Origin: Methylococcales bacterium
Lineage (GTDB): Bacteria > Pseudomonadota > Gammaproteobacteria > Methylococcales > Methylomonadaceae
Assembly: GCA_023146575.1 (NCBI GenBank)
Contig: JAGLBU010000221.1
Span: forward strand, 1-7,179
Length of the DNA stretch: 7,179 nt
Reading direction: 5' to 3'
Position 1 is the first letter of the stretch. Each line of letters begins with the position of its first letter. The position numbers and the translations under genes are program-made. Below are positions 1 to 5,603 of this stretch, in pieces. Below the pieces are notes generated by a model. It was not told the origin of the DNA and did not search any database. It was given only the letters and a program-made list of their open reading frames with translations.

Positions 1-1182
1 GACTAAACGGGTTAAAACAATAATATGCTCCCCTTGGGGCGCAAGACTAGCATCAATTAAGGTGGGGACGGTAATACTAAGCCACGAAACGGTTTCAGGG
101 TCGGTAAAGGCAATTTCATAATTCTGCTCATGATTGATATGATCGTAATAAAAACCTTCGTGATGAATCCCTTGGGCTTTTAAATCTAAGCAGGAGGCAA
201 GGTACACCACAAACAGCGAGGTTGACGGTTGCATTTGTTTAAAACGTGCTAAATAGCGTTTCGGAAAATAGTCTGCACCAATCATGTTATAAACAGTCTG
301 CCTTGCATCGGCATTTGAGATAATCGTTTGAGCATAAAAAGTTTCACCTGATGTAAGGCAAAGACTTTGAACCTGATTATTTTGAACATTAATACGCGCG
401 ACTTTACTTTTATAGCGAATGCGCCCTCCGTATTTTTGCAAACCTGAAACAAAGCGGTCGGCTAATTTTTGAAAGCCGCCTTTACAATAATAAGCGCCGT
501 CAACCAAATAGCCAATGAGCATAATCGCCCAATATATAAAGGAGACTTTTTCAGGCGGCAAACCGAGATACGGCCAATGACTGGCAAAAATGGCTTGTAA
601 TTGTTTATCTTGAATAAAATTACCCCAAACACTGGCAAGGGTGGCGCGTTTATACTGAAATAATAAGGCGAGTTGGTGGTGGATTTTTTCACTGTCTTGA
701 GTTGCCATAATGTCATCGGCTTTGGCAACTTGTTCTGAAAGCTGTAAACAAAGGGTTAATAATTTTCGTAAGCCTTCGGATTGATCGGGGAATTTTTGTG
801 CCATTTTATCAACAAATGCCTCAATGCCCAGTGGTAAGGTTATTTTTAGGTCGGGAAATTCAACGTATGAAAAGGGATTAATACGAATAAAATCCAAGTG
901 TTGATAAACCCCTAAGCTTTGTAATACTTTGTATAAAATTTGCCCACCTTGATAGCCTGTTGCGCTGCAACCGCTGGTTAAATGTACCCCAGAATCAAAT
1001 TGGTAGTGTTTGCGCTTAAAGCCATGAGCATAACCGCCTGCTCGGTCATGTTGTTCTAAAACGTACACGGATTTCCCTGATTTTGCTAATAAGGCAGCGG
1101 CCGTTAAGCCACCAATACCACTGCCTATCACGATCACATCCACGGTTATTGGAGAAGATTCAGGCGTTAAGGTCATAGGCAT
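1..1182 (-). CDS. FAD-dependent oxidoreductase, phytoene desaturase / carotenoid isomerase family (3' end outside window)
   Basis: The reading frame is open from an ATG at 1182 to the window edge: 394 codons without a stop, against about 500 residues usual in this family, so the C-terminus is missing. An N-terminal dinucleotide-binding fold is clear. VDVIVIGSGIGG gives GxGxxG at residues 20-25, an acidic residue ends the second strand (LEQ, E43), and RAGG follows at 47-50. Around residues 228-236 there is DGAYYCKGG, matching the aromatic-x-x-GG segment typical of CrtISO/CrtI-like flavoproteins. Such enzymes desaturate, isomerise or saturate polyene chains such as carotenoids or retinol at the membrane. 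The substrate cannot be told here and no other carotenoid gene is in view. A second in-frame ATG lies at 1176; neither start has a clear Shine-Dalgarno sequence. It is divergent from nadK and shares its intergenic region. The family call is firm, the exact enzyme is not. Confidence 0.85.
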   Translation of the reverse strand, partial: MPMTLTPESSPITVDVIVIGSGIGGLTAAALLAKSGKSVYVLEQHDRAGGYAHGFKRKHYQFDSGVHLTSGCSATGYQGGQILYKVLQSLGVYQHLDFIRINPFSYVEFPDLKITLPLGIEAFVDKMAQKFPDQSEGLRKLLTLCLQLSEQVAKADDIMATQDSEKIHHQLALLFQYKRATLASVWGNFIQDKQLQAIFASHWPYLGLPPEKVSFIYWAIMLIGYLVDGAYYCKGGFQKLADRFVSGLQKYGGRIRYKSKVARINVQNNQVQSLCLTSGETFYAQTIISNADARQTVYNMIGADYFPKRYLARFKQMQPSTSLFVVYLASCLDLKAQGIHHEGFYYDHINHEQNYEIAFTDPETVSWLSITVPTLIDASLAPQGEHIIVLTRLV

Positions 1183-1210
1183 TTTAAAAAAATGAAAAGG
1201 GTATAAGCGA

Positions 1211-1216
1211 ATTATA
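1211..1216 (-). promoter_or_regulatory. Candidate -10 box for the desaturase-family gene
   Basis: The minus strand reads TATAAT here, a perfect sigma-70 -10 hexamer. It would start transcription near 1204, leaving a leader of about 22 nt before the ATG at 1182. No good -35 box is found 16-18 bp upstream, so the site rests on the -10 box and its position alone. AT-rich sequence can give such a match by chance. Confidence 0.35.
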
Positions 1217-1257
1217 ACCAACTCTGTTCTAAAATTCGCCTATCCAAAGTAAGGAAT

Positions 1258-1266
1258 TGCTATAAT
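1258..1266 (+). promoter_or_regulatory. Extended -10 promoter for nadK
   Basis: The sequence TGCTATAAT is a perfect match to the extended -10 element (TGn followed by TATAAT). There is no convincing -35 box, which extended -10 promoters do not need. Transcription would begin near 1273, giving a leader of about 27 nt before the nadK ATG. The site lies in the 117 bp region (1183-1299) between the divergent desaturase-family gene and nadK. Confidence 0.55.
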
Positions 1267-1299
1267 TTTGTCCCTATTGAATTTTAAAATGGCGTTAAT

Positions 1300-2175
1300 A
1301 TGGATGATAACATTAAGACCATAGGGATCATTGGCAAACCCTGTGATGTGAGCATTGAGCCAACCTTAATTGCTTTATTTGAGTTTTTAAAAAAGCGCCA
1401 TTATGCGATTGTGATGGCGGAAAAGAGCGCAAAGTTTATTCAACAATCGGTTGAAACCTGTCTTTTAGAAACCATTGGCGCGCATTGTGATTTGATTATT
1501 AGCGTTGGGGGGGACGGGACGTTTTTATCCGCCGCACGTAGCAGTGCTTTGTATGATGTACCAATTATTGGAATTAATCTTGGGCGTGTGGGCTTTTTGG
1601 TGGACGTATGCCCCAAAGAAATGTCCAGCGCGTTAGAGGCGATTTTAGCAGGGGATTATGAGGCGGAAACGCGGCATTTTTTAAAAACAAAAATTATTCG
1701 GGGTCAACAGGTGATTCGCCGAGAATATGCCTTAAATGAAGTGGCAGTGCATCGGTGGATTACCCCGAGCATGATTGAAATTGTGACCCATGTGGACGGT
1801 AAATTTTTAAATTCTCAACGGTCAGATGGTTTGATCGTCTCCACACCGACAGGTTCAACCGCCTATGCTTTGTCCGCAGGCGGTGCAATTTTACATCCAA
1901 CACTAGGGGCTTTGATGTTAGTGCCATTAAATCCGCAAACGATGTCAAATCGTCCGATTGTAATGGCGGATAGTTGTGAAATTGAAATCAGTTTTTGCCG
2001 AAATAAACACATTAACGCGCAAGTGACCTGTGATTATTTAGATATTCCTGATGTGTCAATTCACGATAAAATTATCATTAAAAAATCTTCAAAAGCGGTT
2101 AAAATATTACACCCTCAAGGCTATGATTTTTATGAAATTTTACGAAAAAAATTGCATTGGAGTAAAACCCCTTAA
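1300..2175 (+). CDS. nadK: NAD kinase
   Basis: NadK phosphorylates NAD to NADP in the cytoplasm using ATP, and is the normal source of NADP(H). The 291-residue protein is the usual length (E. coli 292). Family motifs are in place and in order: GGDGT at 70-74, GINLGRVGFL at 91-100, the NE pair at 146-147, DGLIVSTPTGSTAY at 176-189, and SAGGAILHP at 192-200. The C-terminal LRKKLHWSK matches the family end, so the terminus encoded in the first repeat copy is the functional one. An in-frame TAA at 1285-1287 rules out an earlier start; there is no clear Shine-Dalgarno sequence. The gene has its own extended -10 promoter, so it is probably transcribed alone. It converges on def. Its last 82 bp lie inside a duplicated segment that recurs downstream. 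Confidence 0.97.
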   Translation: MDDNIKTIGIIGKPCDVSIEPTLIALFEFLKKRHYAIVMAEKSAKFIQQSVETCLLETIGAHCDLIISVGGDGTFLSAARSSALYDVPIIGINLGRVGFLVDVCPKEMSSALEAILAGDYEAETRHFLKTKIIRGQQVIRREYALNEVAVHRWITPSMIEIVTHVDGKFLNSQRSDGLIVSTPTGSTAYALSAGGAILHPTLGALMLVPLNPQTMSNRPIVMADSCEIEISFCRNKHINAQVTCDYLDIPDVSIHDKIIIKKSSKAVKILHPQGYDFYEILRKKLHWSKTP

Positions 2176-2222
2176 ACGGCTATTAACGGTTTTTTCGGTG
2201 AATTTTTTCCAATTTTGTTTTA
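2094..2222. repeat. Direct repeat copy A (nadK tail plus def tail), left of the palindromic element
   Basis: This 129 bp segment recurs as copy B at 2355-2473. It contains the last 82 bp of nadK, a 7 bp gap, and 40 bp identical to the end of def. Copy B differs by two substitutions, a 9 bp loss and a one-base shorter A-run, all in the nadK part. From the AAATTGCATTGG stretch onward (about 72 bp) the copies are identical. Before duplication, the nadK and def stop codons were evidently separated by only 7 bp. Confidence 0.97.
2183..2222 (-). pseudogene. Orphan 3' fragment of def (in repeat copy A)
   Basis: These 40 bp are identical to 2434-2473, the last 12 codons plus stop of def (…[10 protein letters not shown], stop). 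No deformylase reading frame precedes them on the minus strand, because the palindromic element follows directly. It is a by-product of the segment duplication, not a decayed separate gene. Confidence 0.85.
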
Positions 2223-2227
2223 GCTCG

Positions 2228-2249
2228 TTCCCAAACTCCAGTTTGGGAA
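2228..2249. repeat. Left-arm hairpin (REP-like palindrome)
   Basis: TTCCCAAACT, a CC loop and AGTTTGGGAA form a perfect 10 bp stem. It is the inner part of the left arm of the element and matches the right arm in inverted orientation. Base 2250 (T, against C in the mirrored right arm) breaks the longer stem seen on the right. Confidence 0.92.
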
Positions 2250-2322
2250 TGCCTATTAATCAAGTTTTACTTGATATTTACTAAAATAATATTTGTGATA
2301 CATCAAGCCGAGCTTGTGTATG

Positions 2323-2348
2323 CGTTCCCAAACTGGAGTTTGGGAACG
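2323..2348. repeat. Right-arm hairpin (REP-like palindrome)
   Basis: CGTTCCCAAACT, a GG loop and AGTTTGGGAACG form a perfect 12 bp stem with a 2-base loop. This is the strongest secondary structure in the window. It lies between nadK and the copy B repeat and would be transcribed by read-through from either convergent gene. Confidence 0.92.
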
Positions 2349-2354
2349 AGATAG

Positions 2355-2426
2355 AGCGGTTAAAATATTACATCCTCAATGCTATGATTTTTTACGAAAA
2401 AATTGCATTGGAGTAAAACCCCTTAA
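2355..2426 (+). pseudogene. Orphan 3' fragment of nadK (in repeat copy B)
   Basis: This is a second copy of the nadK C-terminal coding end, up to and including the stop triplet. The 10 bp net loss shifts its frame and no start or NAD kinase body precedes it. It is a leftover of the duplication. Its changes fit loss of coding constraint, while the copy used by nadK keeps the family C-terminus. Confidence 0.85.
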
Positions 2427-2473
2427 ACGGCTATTAACGGTTTTTTCGGTGAATTTTTTCCAATTTTGTTTTA
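2355..2473. repeat. Direct repeat copy B (nadK tail remnant plus real def tail), right of the element
   Basis: This 119 bp segment is the second copy of 2094-2222. Its right 40 bp are the functional 3' end of def. Its left part is a non-functional copy of the end of nadK, carrying two substitutions, a 9 bp loss and a 1 bp loss. The element at 2224-2350, plus 1 bp on its left and 4 bp on its right, separates the copies. Confidence 0.97.
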
Positions 2474-2937
2474 ATGCGTTGTCGCTTTAACGGTGAGATG
2501 TAATCAACGAATAATTTACCGTTTAAATGATCCATTTCGTGTTGAATACAGACCGATAATAATTCATCGGCTTCCAGTTCAAACGGCTGACCTACTCGGT
2601 CAAGGGCGCGGATTTTAATGGTTTCAGCGCGCTGAATATCTTCAAAAAAATTGGGAACCGATAAACAGCCTTCTTCGGAGATTTTTTCACCTATTTTTTC
2701 AATAAATTCAGGGTTAATCAAACATAAAGGCTCATTTTTTTCGTCACTAATATCAATCACAATTAAGCGGATGTGATGATTAACCTGCGTGGCAGCTAGC
2801 CCAACACCTGAGGCTTCGTACATGGTTTCAATCATGTCATCCACTAATTTGGTTATTTTTTTATCCACGGTTTTGATGAGTGCGGCTTTTTTACGCAAGC
2901 GGTCATCAGGAAATTCAAGGATAGGTAAAAGGGACAC
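2434..2937 (-). CDS. def: Peptide deformylase
   Basis: Def removes the N-formyl group from new proteins at the ribosome, using an Fe2+ (or Zn2+) ion. All three motifs are intact: GVGLAATQ at 44-51, EGCLS at 89-93 and QHEMDHLNG at 132-140. The metal ligands are C91, H133 and H137, with E134 as catalytic acid and Q51 supporting. I chose the GTG at 2937 because a GGAG lies 6 nt upstream and the protein then starts [18 protein letters not shown]. This aligns with E. coli Def from its first residue, with catalytic positions offset by only one, and gives 167 residues (E. coli 169). An in-frame ATG at 2985 would add 16 unusual residues and has no good Shine-Dalgarno. The last 13 codons fall almost wholly within duplicated copy B. 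The usual downstream partner fmt is absent; nadK converges instead. Confidence 0.96.
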   Translation of the reverse strand: MSLLPILEFPDDRLRKKAALIKTVDKKITKLVDDMIETMYEASGVGLAATQVNHHIRLIVIDISDEKNEPLCLINPEFIEKIGEKISEEGCLSVPNFFEDIQRAETIKIRALDRVGQPFELEADELLSVCIQHEMDHLNGKLFVDYISPLKRQRIKTKLEKIHRKNR

Positions 2938-2943
2938 GCATTT

Positions 2944-2947
2944 CTCC
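2944..2947 (-). promoter_or_regulatory. Ribosome binding site deciding the def GTG start
   Basis: The minus strand reads GGAG followed by AAATGC and then GTG, a 6 nt spacing. This is the best Shine-Dalgarno match near either candidate start of def and favours the GTG at 2937 over the ATG at 2985. Confidence 0.6.
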
Positions 2948-2963
2948 ACGAGGGTTTTCGGAC

Positions 2964-2992
2964 TTGGTATTCTATATGAATTCATCTAAACT
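2964..2992 (+). promoter_or_regulatory. Candidate sigma-70 promoter for the tsaP-dprA-smg-topA operon
   Basis: TTGGTA (2964-2969) and TAAACT (2987-2992) are separated by the ideal 17 bp. Each matches its consensus hexamer at 4 of 6 positions. Transcription would start near 2999, about 36 nt before the ATG at 3035. The site overlaps the candidate def promoter on the other strand. Confidence 0.4.
2969..2974 (-). promoter_or_regulatory. Candidate -10 box for def
   Basis: The minus strand reads TAGAAT, 5 of 6 to TATAAT, with only a poor -35 box (TGTAAA at 17 bp). The transcript would begin near 2962, giving a leader of about 25 nt to the GTG at 2937. If real, the ATG at 2985 would lie upstream of the transcript start, which supports the shorter protein. 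Confidence 0.35.
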
Positions 2993-3034
2993 TTACATCC
3001 AGACTTTTTCAAACAACCATCCATAGGGTTCACT

Positions 3035-4018
3035 ATGTCCTTTTTAAAAACACCTATAGCGGTAGCAAGCTTATTTTTTAGTATGACCGTTTGGGCTGGA
3101 GAAGAGCCATTTGAGCCTAAACCTGCTCCAGCTCCAGTCATCGCACCTGTTACCGAAACCTATGAGGTGCATGAAAAAGTTGAACCTGCACCTGTTTTTA
3201 CGGAAGAGCCTAAAAAGCCTAAAGAGCTTCCGCCGCCTGATTATTATCGAACTGAAACTAAAATTTATCCACGTAATCGGATTGAAGAAATTGAGGATAT
3301 TTTAAAAAAAATTCCTGCTAATGCGATTGCGCCGTTTTTAACCTCACCAAAAGTGGTAGAGAAAGAAACCTTTAAAAAATCCCCTTATATTATTGATTTT
3401 CCTGATGCGCGTTTGGTGGCAGGCGCTGGCACACGGATGTATGTACGGGCTATTTTACACCCCACAACTTTACATTATTCGGTGTACCGTAAAGGTCAAG
3501 CCTATCATAACCCCGAAACCAAAGAGTTTTTAGGGCATGAGGCTTTATACCTTGCCAGTGCGACTTTACAGCGTGAGGGCGATCCTGCAACACTGATTTT
3601 AACCAAATCTAAACGAGAAGTAAAAGTCGGTGATCGTTTGATGGAAACGCCCATTCAGCCTGTGGTGCAAAGTTATTTTCCTCAATTACCGAGCATTCAA
3701 ATCAATGCAAATTTAATTAGCGTTTTGGATGGGGTCTCGCAAATTGGTCGCTATAATGTCGTCGTGATTGATAAGGGTAATACGGATGGTTTAAAAGTGG
3801 GGGATGTGCTGGATATTTATCAAAAGGGTCGTAAAATTATTGATCGTATTAGTGAAGACAAAGACAAGAAAAAACTTAAATTACCCGATGAATTAGCAGG
3901 CACGTTAATGGTTTTTCGCACCTTCAATCGTGTTAGTTATGGCTTGATTATGAAAGCGAGTCGAGCGATTCATGTGTTTGATAAAGTCAAAACCCCTGCG
4001 TATGCAACCTTTCAATAA
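3035..4018 (+). CDS. TsaP-like secreted protein lacking a LysM domain
   Basis: This 327-residue protein resembles, from about residue 76 to the end, TsaP (PA0020 type), which in other bacteria helps anchor the type IV pilus secretin PilQ to peptidoglycan. Recognisable blocks are IPANAIAPFL (93-102), DARLVAGAGTRMYVRA (124-139), a YRKGQAYHNPETKEFLG segment, GDRLM, LDGVSQIGRYNVVVIDKG, and near the end LAGTLMVFRTFNRVSYGLIM. A signal peptide is likely at residues 1-21 (hydrophobic core, then VWA before GEE). TsaP proteins normally carry a LysM domain after the signal. Here residues 22-71 are instead rich in Pro, Glu and Lys, and no LysM is found in other frames of that stretch. The start has AGGG 6 nt upstream (3025-3028). 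It is divergent from def and lies 9 bp before dprA. Homology is by recall; the role is inferred. Confidence 0.85.
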   Translation: MSFLKTPIAVASLFFSMTVWAGEEPFEPKPAPAPVIAPVTETYEVHEKVEPAPVFTEEPKKPKELPPPDYYRTETKIYPRNRIEEIEDILKKIPANAIAPFLTSPKVVEKETFKKSPYIIDFPDARLVAGAGTRMYVRAILHPTTLHYSVYRKGQAYHNPETKEFLGHEALYLASATLQREGDPATLILTKSKREVKVGDRLMETPIQPVVQSYFPQLPSIQINANLISVLDGVSQIGRYNVVVIDKGNTDGLKVGDVLDIYQKGRKIIDRISEDKDKKKLKLPDELAGTLMVFRTFNRVSYGLIMKASRAIHVFDKVKTPAYATFQ

Positions 4019-4027
4019 AGTAATTCA

Positions 4028-5101
4028 ATGAAATATTGGTTGGCGTTATTACGGGTTTCAGGGGTCGGTTGCAAGACGTTTTTAAAAATTTTAGATCAAT
4101 GCTCGCCTGAGGCCGTTTTTACAGAATCGCCTGCAGCCCTGAAAACCTTAGGCTTGAGCGCTAAAATTATAAGTGGTCTTAAAAACCCAGATTGGGCGAA
4201 AGTTGAAAAAGATTTAGCGTGGTTGGCGGTTGAAAATAACAATGTGTTAACGCTTGAAGATGCCTTTTACCCACAACAATTAAAACAAATTCCTGATCCG
4301 CCGCCGTTATTATTTATGCGTGGACAAAAACAATTACTCTCAAGTCCCCAAATTGCCATAGTTGGCAGTCGTAACCCCTCCACAGAAGGTCGGCGAATTG
4401 CCTATGATTTTGCCTATGACCTTGCCAATAAGGGTTATACCATTAGCAGTGGCTTGGCATTGGGGATTGATGCGTGCAGTCATGAAGGGGCTTTAAACGC
4501 CACGGGGAATACCGTTGCCGTAGCGGGTACGGGATTAGATCGGGTTTATCCTGCCTCACACAAAACCTTGGCAACTGAAATTGTCAACAAAGGGGTGATG
4601 ATTTCAGAATTTCCACCTGGCACCAATGCGATGGCGGCGAATTTTCCAAGACGGAATCGAATTATTAGCGGTTTATGTTTAGGGTTATTAGTGGTCGAGG
4701 CCGCCAAAAAAAGTGGCTCATTAATCAGCGCTCGTTTAGCCTTGGAGCAAAACCGCGATGTTTTTGCAATTCCAGGTTCTATTTATAATCCTTTAGCAAG
4801 AGGCTGCAATGGTCTCATCCGAGAAGGGGCAAAATTAGTCGAAACCTCTGAACATATTTTAGAGGAACTAAATGAATATAATCAATATGATAGCATTTCT
4901 GAGCCAATAAATAATCAATCAGAACTTGACCTAGCTCAGCAAAATCTATTGAATCTTATTATGTTTAGTCCCACATCGGTGGATGTTTTGGTGGAAGAAA
5001 GTGGAATTTCTGCCAATATTATTTCTTCTATGTTACTGATTTTAGAATTACAAGGTTATATCAGTAGTGCGGCAGGTGGTGGCTATTTACGCATAAAATA
5101 A
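4028..5101 (+). CDS. dprA: DNA-processing protein DprA (transformation recombination mediator)
   Basis: DprA binds incoming single-stranded DNA in the cytoplasm during natural transformation and loads RecA on it. The 357 residues show the full family plan. A helical SAM-like N-terminus spans about 1-65. A Rossmann-like core follows, with IAIVGSRNPS (109-118), SGLALGID (141-148), GTGLDRVYP (167-175), SEFPPGT (193-199), NFPRRNRIISGL (205-216) and EAAKKSGSLISA (224-235). A C-terminal winged-helix domain covers about 300-357, after an Asn/Gln/Glu-rich linker. The usual SGLARGID has Leu in place of Arg, a tolerated position. The start is 9 bp after the tsaP-like stop with only a weak Shine-Dalgarno, suggesting translational coupling. 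A TsaP-like gene next door fits a pilus/competence link, though dprA is also common in bacteria not known to be competent. Confidence 0.97.
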   Translation: MKYWLALLRVSGVGCKTFLKILDQCSPEAVFTESPAALKTLGLSAKIISGLKNPDWAKVEKDLAWLAVENNNVLTLEDAFYPQQLKQIPDPPPLLFMRGQKQLLSSPQIAIVGSRNPSTEGRRIAYDFAYDLANKGYTISSGLALGIDACSHEGALNATGNTVAVAGTGLDRVYPASHKTLATEIVNKGVMISEFPPGTNAMAANFPRRNRIISGLCLGLLVVEAAKKSGSLISARLALEQNRDVFAIPGSIYNPLARGCNGLIREGAKLVETSEHILEELNEYNQYDSISEPINNQSELDLAQQNLLNLIMFSPTSVDVLVEESGISANIISSMLLILELQGYISSAAGGGYLRIK

Positions 5102-5125
5102 CGCAGCCATAGTAGTCAAAAAAAT

Positions 5126-5578
5126 ATGTTCGATGTTCTCATTTACCTGTTTGAAAATTATCTAGACGATTATATAGAATTAACGCCTAACCGTTCTGCT
5201 CTTAAAACTGAATTATTAAAACAAGGTTTTTCGCTTTCACAGGTTGATTCGGCTTTTTTATGGTTAAATTCTTTAAGTGAAACACACCAATGGCGCTGTC
5301 AAACCCAAGCCTTTCGGATTTTTTCCACCCCTGAAAAACGCCATTTAGATATTGATTGTCAAAATTTGTTAATCTCACTGGAATTAAGCGGTATTTTATC
5401 GCCCGATCATCGGGAAATTGTCATTGATAGAACGATGGTGTTAGAAAATGAAACCATCACCTTAGACGAATTAAAATGGATTGTTTTGTTAGTGCTGTTG
5501 ACCCAATCAGACGATGATACAGCCTATTCCAGAATGGAAGAAATTGTCTATGATTTATCCCCTAGTTACTTAAATTAA
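5126..5578 (+). CDS. smg: Smg family protein (DUF494)
   Basis: This 150-residue cytoplasmic protein is of the Smg family (E. coli Smg 157). It matches at the start (MFDVLIYLFENY), in the middle (FLWLNSL; RIFSTPEKRHLD), and near the end (REIVIDR, LDELKWIVLLVLL and YSRMEEIVYDL). Its biochemical function is unknown. The gene is typically found between dprA and topA in gammaproteobacteria, as here. No signal peptide is present, and the hydrophobic run near residues 116-124 is short and probably a buried helix. It begins 24 bp after the dprA stop and ends 25 bp before topA, with no terminator on either side, so it is probably cotranscribed. The start ATG has no clear Shine-Dalgarno sequence but matches the conserved N-terminus exactly. 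Confidence 0.95.
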   Translation: MFDVLIYLFENYLDDYIELTPNRSALKTELLKQGFSLSQVDSAFLWLNSLSETHQWRCQTQAFRIFSTPEKRHLDIDCQNLLISLELSGILSPDHREIVIDRTMVLENETITLDELKWIVLLVLLTQSDDDTAYSRMEEIVYDLSPSYLN

Positions 5579-5603
5579 CCCCCCTTACTGAGTTCAAAAC
5601 ACA

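Larger units (their letters stand above)
2224..2350. mobile_element. MITE-like palindromic element, 127 bp, no transposase
   Basis: The ends are perfect 26 bp inverted repeats (2224-2249 and 2325-2350), or 28 of 29 positions if extended inward to 2252/2322. The outer ends read CTCGTTCCC and GGGAACGAG. Each arm is itself a hairpin. Between them lie two more: ATCAAG/CTTGAT at 2259-2275 with a 5-base loop, and CAAGC/GCTTG at 2304-2316 with a 3-base loop, extendable by ACA/TGT past one bulged base. There is no coding capacity, so any movement would need an enzyme supplied from elsewhere. It sits between two copies of the nadK-def junction. It could also act as a bidirectional transcription stop or mRNA-stabilising structure, although no T-tract follows the hairpins. 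The structure is certain; mobility is inferred. Confidence 0.75.

Noticed and set aside
462..728. Minus-strand frame of 88 codons
   Set aside because: It lies wholly within the desaturase-family gene in another frame and has no recognisable protein features.
1760..1948. Minus-strand frame of 62 codons
   Set aside because: It is antisense to the conserved NAD-binding core of nadK and has no features of its own.
2164..2195. Possible weak bidirectional terminator: AAAACC / GGTTTT and TTAA / TTAA pairing over the two stop codons, followed by T residues (repeated in copy B)
   Set aside because: The stem is AT-rich with a large loop and an internal bulge, and looks too unstable to call. The REP-like hairpins nearby are much stronger.
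2051..2284. Plus-strand frame of 77 codons running through the nadK end and into the palindromic element
   Set aside because: It overlaps nadK out of frame, resembles no family, and its end lies in non-coding element sequence.
2224..2350. Integron attC site or CRISPR repeat
   Set aside because: The core-site patterns GTTRRRY and RYYYAAC are not present in the right places, no integrase or cassette is visible, and two inverted arms do not make a CRISPR array.
2221..2354. A short TAG target duplication next to the element (2221-2223 and 2352-2354)
   Set aside because: The right copy is separated from the element end by one base, and three bases match too easily by chance. The long flanking repeat is the real duplication.
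2789..2989. Plus-strand frame antisense to the start of def
   Set aside because: It is a shadow of def, whose catalytic motifs establish the coding strand.
3111..3305. Alternative frame inside the tsaP-like gene that might have held a frameshifted LysM domain
   Set aside because: The translation is Leu/Lys-rich with no YTV-x-KGDT or similar LysM pattern, so the LysM is absent rather than shifted out of frame.
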